A stretch of DNA of 23,021 nt, taken from the NCBI GenBank assembly GCA_036259355.1, contig DATABY010000096.1:1-23021 (forward strand), given 5' to 3'. Both the position numbers and the translations under genes were made by a program. Positions within the stretch are counted from its first letter, which is position 1; every line of letters begins with the position of its first letter. This document shows positions 14,641-23,021 of the stretch, in pieces. Below the pieces are notes generated by a model. It did no database searches. It had not been told where the DNA came from and worked only from the letters and a program-made list of their open reading frames with translations. The DNA comes from JALZDI01 sp036259355. GTDB lineage: Bacteria > Actinomycetota > Actinomycetes > Propionibacteriales > Nocardioidaceae.

Positions 14641-14835
14641 TCAGCGGTCGGACGCCGGCAGCTCCAGCGCCTCCCACACCACCCGCCACACCGTCTTCGG
14701 GGTCTCCCCCGCCGACAGCGCCTCGTCCACCGTGCGCCCGCCGAGCCCGGCCAGCACGTGCTCACGTGCCCAGGTGCGGGAGTACGCCCGACCGAGGTGC
14801 TGCTCCATCCGCGACCAGAACTCGGTGTGCCTCAT
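14641..14835 (-). CDS. DUF3046 family protein
   Basis: Small 64-aa protein of the actinobacterial DUF3046 family, function unknown. Recognisable stretches are MRHTEFWSRMEQHLG at the start, SRTWAREHVLAGLGGRTVDE (19-38) and KTVWRVVWEALELP (47-60). It is predicted to be soluble and helical, with no membrane segment. The family is characteristically found close to recA in actinomycetes, as here. Its ATG overlaps the TAA stop of the upstream ABC permease by one base (TAATG), so its translation is probably coupled to the exporter operon. It ends just before a strong hairpin. Family assignment is firm; role is unknown. Confidence 0.92.
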   Translation of the reverse strand: MRHTEFWSRMEQHLGRAYSRTWAREHVLAGLGGRTVDEALSAGETPKTVWRVVWEALELPASDR

Positions 14836-15632
14836 TACTTCAGCAGCAGCTTCCCGAGACGACCCGACGCGACGTACAACCCGACCCCACCCATCACCAG
14901 CAGATAGACGACCGACACCAGCGAGCCCCACGACAGCACGCCGGTGACCAGCTCGCGGCACAGCACCACGGAACGGTACAGCGGCGTCAGCTCGACGACC
15001 CACTGCAGGGCGGTGGGGTAGGCCGACAGCGGGTAGAAGGTCGCCGAGAACAGGAACATCGGCAGGATCGCCAGCTGCACGAACTCGAAGTCCTGCCAGC
15101 TGCGCATGAACGTCGTCAGCGCCATCCCGACGCCGGCGAACGCGAAGCCGATCAGCAGCGTCGCCGGCAGCGCGAGCACCGCGAACCACGAGTCGACCAG
15201 CCCCATCGCCAGCATCACCAGCAGGAACCCGGTCGAGTAGACGCCGCCACGCAACAGTGCCCAGGTGACCTCCCCGGTCGCGACGTCCCACGGCCGCAGC
15301 GGGGTCGCCAGCACGGAGTCGTAGAGCTTGGCGTACTTCATCCGGAAGAAGATGTTGTAGGTCGAGTCGACGATCGCGCCGTTCATCGCCGACGCCGCCA
15401 GCATCGCCGGCGCCACGAACACCGTGTAAGGCACCGTCTCACCGTTGACCACGAGGTCACCGACGAGTGCGGCCACGCCCACGCCGATCGAGAACAGGTA
15501 GAACACCGGCTCCAGAAAGCCGCTCAGGAACACGATCCAGTTGCGCCGGTACAACAGGAAGTTGCGCTCCACGATCCGCCAGCCGTGCGAGCGCACCGGC
15601 ATCGGCAGCACCCGCGCCGTCAACGTCGCCAT
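14835..15632 (-). CDS. ABC-2 type exporter permease, NodJ/DrrB-like (second)
   Basis: Membrane permease of 265 aa with six predicted helices in the ABC-2 pattern. The stretches WRIVERNFLLYRRNW (18-32), EPVFYLFSIGVG (41-52), SAMNGAIVDSTYNIFFRMKY (81-100) and the following LYDSVLATPL are close to rhizobial NodJ. The ATG at 15632 is chosen over an overlapping GTG at the previous stop because GGGGG lies 8 nt before it. The previous permease stops 14 nt upstream, and this gene's stop overlaps DUF3046. With the first permease it probably makes a heterodimeric channel powered by the NodI-like ATPase. Substrate is unknown: drug, lipid and glycolipid export are all possible. Confidence 0.88.
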   Translation of the reverse strand: MATLTARVLPMPVRSHGWRIVERNFLLYRRNWIVFLSGFLEPVFYLFSIGVGVAALVGDLVVNGETVPYTVFVAPAMLAASAMNGAIVDSTYNIFFRMKYAKLYDSVLATPLRPWDVATGEVTWALLRGGVYSTGFLLVMLAMGLVDSWFAVLALPATLLIGFAFAGVGMALTTFMRSWQDFEFVQLAILPMFLFSATFYPLSAYPTALQWVVELTPLYRSVVLCRELVTGVLSWGSLVSVVYLLVMGGVGLYVASGRLGKLLLK

Positions 15633-15646
15633 GTCGCCGGCCCCCT

Positions 15647-16515
15647 TCACACCACGAGCCTGCGGGTGAACGTGTGCAGCGCCAGCCGCCAGCCCATCCC
15701 CAGCCAGGCCAGCAGGTACGCGAGGTGCAGCGCGCCCCACCCCGCCGACGCGTCGCCGACGACGAGCATCCGCGTCAGCTCGACGCCGTGGAACAGCGGC
15801 GTGGCGTAGGCGACCCACTCGAAGACCCGCGGTAGCTGCGACACGGGGAAGAAGGCACCGGAGAACAGGAACATCGGGACCACACCGAGGCGGAACAGCG
15901 CGGCGAAGCCGGCGTCCTGTGTCAGCGTCGCGGCGTAGGCGAAGACCGGCGTGGCGTGTGCCAGGCCGATCAGCACTGCCACCGGCAACGCCACCAGCGC
16001 GGCCGCCACGCCGGACAGCCCGGACACCGCCAGCACGACCAGGAAGACCGCGCAGGTGACCAGCAGCCGGAACCCGACGTAGGCCAGATGGGCCAGCAGC
16101 ACCGACGACACGGTCAGCGGCGTGGCGACCATCGCGAGATAGCCCTTGGTCCACTTGAAGTTGCCGAGCACGGGGTAGGCCGACGCGCCGATGGCGCTCT
16201 GCATCGCCGTGGCGGCAAGCAGCCCGGGCGCGATGAACGCGAGGTAGCTGACCCCACCGAGCCGCTGCTGGGCGTCCGGGCTGTCGATGAAGCTGCCCAG
16301 GCCCACCCCCATCGCGGTCAGGTAGAGCACGGGCAGCAGAAAGCTGCTCACCGCCGAGCCCTTCCAGGTACGTCGGTAGACGGTCGCCCAGTAGTCGCGT
16401 TGCCGCCAGGCGAGCACGAGCGTCGTACGCAGCCGTGACCGGCCGGCGACGGGGTCGTGACGCTCGAGGCGGTCGGGACCACCGGGCTCGCTGGTTTCGC
16501 TGGTCACGCTGGGCA

Positions 16516-16516
<1 letters not shown>
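15647..16516 (-). CDS. ABC-2 type exporter permease, NodJ/DrrB-like (first)
   Basis: Membrane permease of 289 aa with about six hydrophobic segments after a soluble, charged N-terminus of about 30 residues. RQRDYWATVYRRTWKGS (38-54), LPVLYLTAMGVGLGSF (61-76) and YLAFIAPGLLAATAMQSAIG (91-110) match the NodJ/DrrB ABC-2 family. Its ATG overlaps the ATPase stop by one base (TGATG). It is clearly diverged from the second permease, so the exporter is likely to be a heterodimer with one shared ATPase. The N-terminal extension holds no recognised domain. Substrate cannot be told from the sequence. Confidence 0.87.
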
Positions 16517-17469
<953 letters not shown>

Positions 17470-17477
17470 GTTGCGTG

Positions 17478-17506
17478 ACTTTAGCCCGCGCCGCCGACAG
17501 TCCCAA
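17478..17506 (-). promoter_or_regulatory. Promoter of the ABC exporter operon
   Basis: TTGGGA (17506-17501) and TAAAGT (17483-17478) are separated by exactly 17 nt on the minus strand, a good housekeeping-type promoter. The -10 ends 8 nt before GTG 17469, predicting a leaderless mRNA. Its -35 occupies the same bases that would serve as -35 for the divergent MFS promoter. Confidence 0.65.
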
Positions 17507-17529
17507 CTGCATTTCGCGGCCCTTACGCT
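17501..17529 (+). promoter_or_regulatory. Promoter of the divergent MFS gene
   Basis: TACGCT (17524-17529) lies 7 nt before GTG 17537, the spacing expected for a leaderless transcript; no ribosome-binding site is present. The -35 position (17501-17506, TCCCAA) is poor, suggesting that the promoter is weak or activator-dependent. It overlaps the divergent ABC promoter. Confidence 0.45.
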
Positions 17530-17536
17530 GACGCGC

Positions 17537-18967
17537 GTGGACGACGACGGGTACGCGCCGGACCCGCGCCGCTGGCGCGCGCTCACGGTCTGCCTGTCCG
17601 CGGGGTTCATGACGCTGCTCGACGTCAGCATCGTCAACGTGGCCCTGCCCTCGATCCGCGACGGCCTCGACGCCTCGTCCGGTCAGCTGCAGTGGGTGCT
17701 GGCCGGCTACTCGCTGGCGTTCGGCCTGGTACTGGTGCCGGCCGGACGGGTGGGCGACGCCCGCGGCCGGCGGACGGCCTTCCTCACCGCCCTCGCGCTG
17801 TTCGTGCTCACCAGCGCCGCTGCCGGCCTGGCGCAGACCGCCTGGTGGCTGGTGGCGGCCCGGCTGGCGCAGGGCGCCGCGGCGGGCATGCTCAACCCGC
17901 AGACGTCGGGTGTGATCCAGGACCTGTTCCGCGGCCCCGAACGCGGCCGTGCGTTCGGCCGGATGGGTGCCACCATCGGCCTGTCGACCGCCGTCGGGCC
18001 GCTGGCCGGCGGGATCATCCTCGCGGTGGACAGCTCCGAGCAGGGCTGGCGCTGGGTGTTCCTGGTCAACGTGCCGGTGGGGCTGGTCGCGATGGTGCTG
18101 GCGTGGCGGCTGCTGCCGGCCGACCGGCGGACGGTCCACGGCGCACGCCGCGAGAGCCTGGACCCGGTCGGCGCCGTGCTCCTCGGCATCGCGCTGCTGC
18201 TGGTGCTGCTGCCGCTGGTGCAGGAACGGGAGTGGAGCGGGGTCCTGCCGTGGCTGCTGGTTCCGGCCGGGCTGCTCGTGGCCGCGACGTTCCTGCGCTG
18301 GGAGCGGTGGTACGTCGGCCGCGGGCACGCGCCGCTGATCGACCCCGCGCTGTACCGGCTCCCGTCGTTCCGCCTGGGCAGCCTGCTCGCCGCGGCCTAC
18401 TTCGCCGGCTTCACGTCGCTTTTCTTCGTGCTGGCGCTGTTCCTGCAGATCGGGCGCGGCTACACGCCGCTGATGTCGGGGCTCGCGGTGACGCCGTTCG
18501 CGCTCGGGTCCGGGGTGGCGGCCTCCGTGGGCGGCCGGCTGGTGTCGTCGGCCGGTCGGACGGTCGTGCTGGTGGGGCTGGCGCTGGTGATCGGCGGGCT
18601 GGCGGTCACCGACCTGGTCGTGGCTGTGGTCGGCGAACAGGAGTACGTCGGCTGGGCGATCGCCGTACCCCTGCTCGTGGCCGGCGCGGGCAGCGGCCTG
18701 GTGATCGCACCCAACCGCACGCTCACGCTCGCCGACGTGCCCGTGGCCCGCGGCGGGGTGGCCGCGGGGGTGCTGCAGGTCGGCCAGCGGGTCGGGGCGG
18801 CGGTCGGCATCGCCTCCGTGGGCGCCGTCTTCTTCCACGTGCAGGCGCTGGCGGGCTCGTGGGCGGACGCCGTCCGCTGGTCGCTGTGGGCCGCGATCGG
18901 CTTCCTGGTGGTGGCGCTCGCGCTCGCGGTCGCCGACCGCCGCCGCCGTGCGGTCGAGCCGGTGTGA
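17537..18967 (+). CDS. MFS drug/metabolite exporter, DHA2 (EmrB/QacA) family
   Basis: Proton-driven exporter of 476 aa with about 14 membrane segments, the DHA2 layout. Motif D1 LDVSIVNVALP (28-38), motif A GRVGDARGRR (70-79) and the motif-C-like TIGLSTAVGPLAGG stretch identify a drug:H+ antiporter. The GTG start is chosen because the first helix begins about 13 residues later and a -10 element lies 7 nt upstream; starts further upstream would run through the divergent promoter. It is divergent from the ABC exporter operon, and no TetR/MarR regulator gene lies between them. A hairpin follows the stop. Substrate is unknown. Confidence 0.9.
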   Translation: MDDDGYAPDPRRWRALTVCLSAGFMTLLDVSIVNVALPSIRDGLDASSGQLQWVLAGYSLAFGLVLVPAGRVGDARGRRTAFLTALALFVLTSAAAGLAQTAWWLVAARLAQGAAAGMLNPQTSGVIQDLFRGPERGRAFGRMGATIGLSTAVGPLAGGIILAVDSSEQGWRWVFLVNVPVGLVAMVLAWRLLPADRRTVHGARRESLDPVGAVLLGIALLLVLLPLVQEREWSGVLPWLLVPAGLLVAATFLRWERWYVGRGHAPLIDPALYRLPSFRLGSLLAAAYFAGFTSLFFVLALFLQIGRGYTPLMSGLAVTPFALGSGVAASVGGRLVSSAGRTVVLVGLALVIGGLAVTDLVVAVVGEQEYVGWAIAVPLLVAGAGSGLVIAPNRTLTLADVPVARGGVAAGVLQVGQRVGAAVGIASVGAVFFHVQALAGSWADAVRWSLWAAIGFLVVALALAVADRRRRAVEPV

Positions 18968-18996
18968 CCGGCACACACGGCGTCCGCGACGGCGCG

Positions 18997-19027
18997 CACT
19001 CCGGCGGGCGTCCCGTCCTCCGGAGTG
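18997..19027 (+). terminator. Hairpin terminator after the DHA2 exporter gene
   Basis: CACTCCGG (18997-19004) and CCGGAGTG (19020-19027) form a perfect 8-bp stem, with a possible inner GGG/CCC pairing (19006-19008 with 19012-19014). It begins 29 nt after the MFS stop and ends before the lhr promoter. No U tract follows, as is common in high-GC actinomycetes. Confidence 0.5.
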
Positions 19028-19032
19028 AGCGA

Positions 19033-19055
19033 CTGTCGGCGGCCTCGGGTTGAAT
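19033..19055 (+). promoter_or_regulatory. Candidate lhr promoter, PafBC/RecA-NDp-like
   Basis: CTGTCGGCG (19033-19041), an 8-nt spacer and TTGAAT (19050-19055) resemble TTGTCRGTG-N8-TAnnnT, with mismatches at the first T, the eighth base and the second base of the -10. The -10 ends 7 nt before ATG 19063, so the transcript would be leaderless. The spacing is the same as in the proximal recA promoter of this window. Confidence 0.5.
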
Positions 19056-19062
19056 GGAGGGC

Positions 19063-22000
19063 ATGGCAGGCGACGTGGCATCCGTGCTCGGGCGCTTCTC
19101 CCCGGCGACCCGCGAGTGGTTCCGCGCGGCCTTCGCCGAGCCCACGCCTGCCCAGGTCGGCGCCTGGGAGGCGGTCACCGCCGGTCGCAACGCGCTCGTG
19201 GTCGCGCCCACCGGTTCGGGCAAGACGCTGTCGGCGTTCCTGTGGGCGCTGGACCGGCTGGCGGTCGATCCGGCGCCCGAGAGCGCGCAGCGGCGGTGCC
19301 GCGTCCTCTACGTCTCGCCGCTCAAGGCGCTCGCCGTCGACATCGAGCGCAACCTGCGCGCGCCGCTGGCCGGCATCCGCGCCACCGCGCAGCGGCTCGG
19401 CGCGGAGGAGCCCGACATCACCGTCGGGGTGCGCTCGGGCGACACCCCGGCGACCGAGCGGCGCCGGTTCGGCAGGACGCCGCCCGACATCCTGATCACC
19501 ACGCCGGAGTCGCTGTTCCTCATCCTCACCTCCCAGGCCCGCGAGTCGCTGCGCGGCATCGACACCGTGATCGTCGACGAGGTGCACGCGGTGGCCGGCA
19601 CCAAGCGGGGCGCCCACCTCGCCCTGTCGCTGGAGCGGCTCGACGAGCTGCTGGAGTCGCCCGCCCAACGCATCGGCCTGTCGGCCACGGTGCGCCCGGT
19701 CGAGCAGGTGGCCCGCTTCCTCGGCGGTCAGCAGCCGGTCGAGGCGGTCACCCCGGCGCACGGAAAGGAGGTCGACCTGCGGGTCGTCGTCCCGGTCGAG
19801 GACATGAGCGAGCTCGGCAGCCTGCGTCATCCGTCGGGTGGCGACCTCGCCGACGAGGGCGCCGACGACCTCGAGGGGCCCGCTGCGGGCAACGACCGGC
19901 GCTCGTCGATCTGGCCGCACGTCGAGGAGCAGATCGTCGACCTGATCGAGCAGCACCGGTCCACGATCGTGTTCGCCAACTCCCGCCGGCTGGCCGAGCG
20001 GCTCACCGCGCGCCTCAACGAGATCGCCGCCGAGCGCGCCGGCCTGGAGCTCGACGACGAGACCGTCCCGGCTCAGGCGATGGCGCAGAGCGGCACGTCG
20101 CGACCCCCACGCAGCGCCGACGGCGACTACTCCCTCATCGCCCGCGCCCACCACGGCTCGGTCAGCAAGGAGCAGCGGGCGCTGATCGAGGACGACCTCA
20201 AGCGCGGCCGGCTCCCCTGCGTGGTGGCCACCTCCAGCCTCGAGCTCGGCATCGACATGGGCGCGGTCGACCTGGTGGTGCAGGTGGAGGCGCCGCCGTC
20301 GGTGGCCAACGGGCTGCAGCGTGTCGGTCGCGCCGGTCACCAGGTCGGCGAGGTGTCGCGCGGGGTGCTGTTCCCGAAGCACCGCAGCGACCTGGTGCAG
20401 ACCGCGGTCACCGTCGAGCGGATGCGCGAGGGGGCCATCGAGGCGCTGGCGATGCCGCACAACCCACTCGACGTCCTCGCTCAGCAGGTGGTGGCCGCCG
20501 TGTCGGTCGACGCGCTCGATGCCGACGACCTGTTCGCGCTCGTACGCCGGGCCGCCCCGTTCGCCACGCTGCCGCGCTCCGCCTACGACGCGACACTCGA
20601 CCTGCTCGCCGGCCGCTATCCCTCCGACGAGTTCGCCGAGCTCCGCCCGCGCATCGTCTGGGACCGCGTCAGCGGCCGGCTCACCGCACGCCCCGGGGCC
20701 CAGCGCCTCGCCGTCACCTCCGGCGGCACGATCCCCGACCGGGGACTGTTCGGCGTCTTCCTGGTCGGTGAGAAGGCTCCCCGGGTCGGCGAGCTCGACG
20801 AGGAGATGGTCTACGAGTCCCGGGTCGGCGACGTGTTCGCGCTCGGCGCCACCTCCTGGCGGATCGAGGACATCACCCACGACCGGGTGGTCGTCAGCCC
20901 CGCCCCAGGGCAGCCGGGCCGGCTGCCGTTCTGGAAGGGCGACACGATCGGCCGGCCGGCGGAGCTGGGGCGCGCGATCGGGGGGTTCGTGCGCGAGCTG
21001 GCGCGGCTCGACCCCGGGGCCGCGACCTCGCGTGCTGAGCGGGCCGGCCTGGACGCCTGGGCGGCCGGCAACCTCGTCGCCTTCCTCACCGAGCAGCGGG
21101 AGGCGACCGGTCATCTGCCCAGCGACCGCACCCTGCTCGTGGAACGCTTCCGCGACGAGCTCGGCGACTGGCGCATCGTGCTGCACTCGCCGTACGGCGC
21201 GCAGGTGCACGCGCCGTGGGCGCTGGCGGTCGGGGTCCGGCTGCGGGAGCGCTACGGCGTCGACGCGCAGGCGGTCTCCGGTGACGACGGCATCGTGCTA
21301 CGGGTCCCCGAGACCGATGTCGACCCCCCGGGCGCCGACGTGTTCGTGCTCGAACCCGACGAGGTGGAGGAGATCGTCACCGGCGAGGTCGCCACCTCCG
21401 CGCTGTTCGCGTCGCGGTTCCGCGAGTGCGCGGCCCGGGCGCTGCTGCTGCCCCGGCGCCACCCCGGGCGGCGCAGCCCGCTGTGGCAGCAGCGGCAGCG
21501 CTCGGCCCAGCTGCTGGAGGTGGCCGCCAAGTACGGCTCGTTCCCGATCGTCCTGGAGACGATCCGCGAGTGCCTGCAGGACGTCTACGACGTGCCCGCC
21601 CTGACCGGGCTGATGCGTGACGTGGCCGCGCGGCGGGTCCGCGTGGTGGAGGTGTCCACGCCCGAGCCGTCGCCGTTCGCCCGGTCGCTGCTGTTCGGCT
21701 ACGTCGCCGCGTTCATGTACGAAGGCGACAGCCCGCTGGCCGAGCGCCGCGCCGCCGCCTTGTCACTGGACACCTCGCTGCTCGCCGAGCTGCTCGGCCG
21801 GGCCGAGCTGCGGGAGCTGCTCGACCCCGAGGTGCTGGAGCAGACCGAGGCCGAGCTGCAACGGCTCACCGACGACCGGCGCGCCACCGATGCCGAGGGC
21901 GTCGCCGACCTGCTGCGCCTGCTCGGGCCGTTGACCACCGACGAGGTGTCCCGGCGCAGTGCCGACGGTGCGCCGGTCGTCTCGTGGCTGGGCGAGCTCG

Positions 22001-23021
22001 GGGCGGCCCGCCGGGCCGTGCTGGTCCGCGTCGCCGGTACCGAGCGGTGGGCGGCGGTCGAGGACGTCGGCCGGCTGCGTGACGCACTCGGCGTACCCGT
22101 GCCCGTGGGCACCCCGGAGGCGTTCACCGAGCCGGTGGCCGACCCGCTCGCAGACCTGGTGAGCCGGCACGCGCGCACGCACGGCCCGTTCGTGCCCCCC
22201 GATGTGGCCACCCGGCTGGGTCTGGGGGTCGCCGTCGTGCACGACACGCTGCAGCGACTCGCCGTCGCGGGCCGCGTCGTCGAGGGCGAGTTCCGCCCCG
22301 GCGGGCACGGCACCGAGTGGTGCGACAGCGAGGTGCTGCGCCGGCTGCGGCGACGGTCGCTGGCCGCCCTCCGCAAGGAGGTGGAGCCGGTCGAGCCGCG
22401 GGCCATGGGGCGGTTCCTGCCCGCGTGGCAGCAGGTCGGCGGCCGGCTGCGCGGCGTCGACGGGGTGCTCTCCGTCGTCGAGCAGCTGGCCGGCTGCGCG
22501 GTGCCCGCGTCGGCGCTGGAGCCGTTCGTGCTCGGCTCCCGGATCAGCGGCTACTCCCCCGCGATGCTCGACGAGCTGACCACCTCCGGCGAGGTGCTGT
22601 GGTCGGGCATGGGCAGCCTGCCGGGCACCGACGGCTGGGTCGTGCTGCACCTGGCCGACAACGCGCCGCTCACCCTGCCCGACGTCGGCGACGTCGAGAT
22701 GACGCCGCTGCACGAGTCGGTGCTCGAGGTGCTCGACGGCGGCGGCGCGTACTTCTTCCGCCAGCTCTCCGACGCCGTCGGCGCGACCGACGACCAGGCG
22801 CTGACCGCGGCGCTGTGGGACCTGGTGTGGTCGGGCCGGGTCGGCAACGACACGCTCGCACCCCTGCGCACGCTCGTCGGCGGGGGTCGCTCCGCGCACC
22901 GCGCCCGACGAGCTCCGCCCCGCGGCCGGCTGCACGGCCGCCGTTCCCACGGCGCCGGCCGGCCGCCGATGCCCTCCCGCACCGGCCCACCCACCGCGGC
23001 GGGCCGCTGGTCCCTGCTGCC
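19063..23021 (+). CDS. lhr: ATP-dependent DNA helicase Lhr (3'-truncated by window)
   Basis: Large superfamily 2 DNA-repair helicase; about 1319 codons are present and the reading frame is still open at the window edge (actinobacterial Lhr is usually about 1500 aa). Walker A PTGSGKT is at 49-55, DEVH at 172-175 and SAT at 207-209. Motif V SLELGIDMG is at 392-400 and motif VI QRVGRAGH at 419-426. The winged-helix, Lhr-core and C-terminal regions follow, including RVGDVFALGATSWRIEDI and the late MPSRTGPPTAAGRWS. ATG 19063 fits a leaderless start 7 nt after a -10; the GGAGG before it lies too close to act as a normal ribosome-binding site. In mycobacteria Lhr translocates 3'-5' on single-stranded DNA and is damage-inducible. 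A nei2 gene often follows lhr; here that would be outside the window. Confidence 0.95.
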   Translation, partial: MAGDVASVLGRFSPATREWFRAAFAEPTPAQVGAWEAVTAGRNALVVAPTGSGKTLSAFLWALDRLAVDPAPESAQRRCRVLYVSPLKALAVDIERNLRAPLAGIRATAQRLGAEEPDITVGVRSGDTPATERRRFGRTPPDILITTPESLFLILTSQARESLRGIDTVIVDEVHAVAGTKRGAHLALSLERLDELLESPAQRIGLSATVRPVEQVARFLGGQQPVEAVTPAHGKEVDLRVVVPVEDMSELGSLRHPSGGDLADEGADDLEGPAAGNDRRSSIWPHVEEQIVDLIEQHRSTIVFANSRRLAERLTARLNEIAAERAGLELDDETVPAQAMAQSGTSRPPRSADGDYSLIARAHHGSVSKEQRALIEDDLKRGRLPCVVATSSLELGIDMGAVDLVVQVEAPPSVANGLQRVGRAGHQVGEVSRGVLFPKHRSDLVQTAVTVERMREGAIEALAMPHNPLDVLAQQVVAAVSVDALDADDLFALVRRAAPFATLPRSAYDATLDLLAGRYPSDEFAELRPRIVWDRVSGRLTARPGAQRLAVTSGGTIPDRGLFGVFLVGEKAPRVGELDEEMVYESRVGDVFALGATSWRIEDITHDRVVVSPAPGQPGRLPFWKGDTIGRPAELGRAIGGFVRELARLDPGAATSRAERAGLDAWAAGNLVAFLTEQREATGHLPSDRTLLVERFRDELGDWRIVLHSPYGAQVHAPWALAVGVRLRERYGVDAQAVSGDDGIVLRVPETDVDPPGADVFVLEPDEVEEIVTGEVATSALFASRFRECAARALLLPRRHPGRRSPLWQQRQRSAQLLEVAAKYGSFPIVLETIRECLQDVYDVPALTGLMRDVAARRVRVVEVSTPEPSPFARSLLFGYVAAFMYEGDSPLAERRAAALSLDTSLLAELLGRAELRELLDPEVLEQTEAELQRLTDDRRATDAEGVADLLRLLGPLTTDEVSRRSADGAPVVSWLGELGAARRAVLVRVAGTERWAAVEDVGRLRDALGVPVPVGTPEAFTEPVADPLADLVSRHARTHGPFVPPDVATRLGLGVAVVHDTLQRLAVAGRVVEGEFRPGGHGTEWCDSEVLRRLRRRSLAALRKEVEPVEPRAMGRFLPAWQQVGGRLRGVDGVLSVVEQLAGCAVPASALEPFVLGSRISGYSPAMLDELTTSGEVLWSGMGSLPGTDGWVVLHLADNAPLTLPDVGDVEMTPLHESVLEVLDGGGAYFFRQLSDAVGATDDQALTAALWDLVWSGRVGNDTLAPLRTLVGGGRSAHRARRAPPRGRLHGRRSHGAGRPPMPSRTGPPTAAGRWSLL

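Noticed and set aside
19056..19060. GGAGG as ribosome-binding site for lhr
   Set aside because: It is only 2 nt from the ATG, too close for normal Shine-Dalgarno pairing. The -10 at 7 nt from the ATG better explains the start as leaderless.
18460..21210. Long open frame (about 916 codons) on the - strand opposite the MFS gene and lhr
   Set aside because: The opposite strand carries clear MFS and helicase motifs. The antisense translation is repetitive Arg/Gly/Asp-rich sequence without domains.

Overview
The window is chromosomal DNA of a very high-GC actinomycete. Support comes from RecA/RecX of actinobacterial type, an SOS box of the GAAC-N4-GTTC class, a DUF3046 gene, Lhr, a GluC/GluD-type permease pair, a DtxR/IdeR-type iron box and several apparently leaderless genes. 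The genus cannot be named from the sequence alone. No tRNA, rRNA, CRISPR array, insertion sequence or phage gene was seen.

Layout. Positions 63-1564 (+) hold two overlapping amino-acid ABC permeases (GluC/GluD type). They converge on ribonuclease Y (1602-2966, -). Positions 3202-10438 (-) hold a five-gene NRPS-independent siderophore operon: PLP decarboxylase, amine N-hydroxylase, IucA-type synthetase, N-acyltransferase, IucC/DesD-type synthetase. A near-consensus iron box lies in front of it, and an unusual tandem-palindrome hairpin sits between genes 2 and 3. Next come recX (10519-11133) and recA (11140-12201), both -, with an upstream region that carries an SOS box and, closer to the gene, a PafBC/RecA-NDp-like promoter. 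An acyl-CoA thioesterase-like gene and an MFS transporter (12483-14523, -) follow. Then come DUF3046 and a NodI/NodJ (DrrAB)-like ABC exporter operon (14641-17469, -), a divergent 14-TM MFS exporter (17537-18967, +), and the first ~1319 codons of Lhr helicase (19063 to the window end, +).

How it fits together. The backbone (glu permeases, rny, recX, recA, DUF3046, lhr) resembles the recA neighbourhood of many actinomycetes. The siderophore operon sits inside it, between recX and rny. Its gene content (decarboxylase, hydroxylase, acetyltransferase, one type-A and one type-C synthetase) predicts a citrate bis-hydroxamate built from a decarboxylated diamine. With lysine as precursor this would be arthrobactin-like; with 2,4-diaminobutyrate, schizokinen-like. 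The exact product is inference. Most adjacent genes within operons overlap by 1 or 4 nt, indicating translational coupling.
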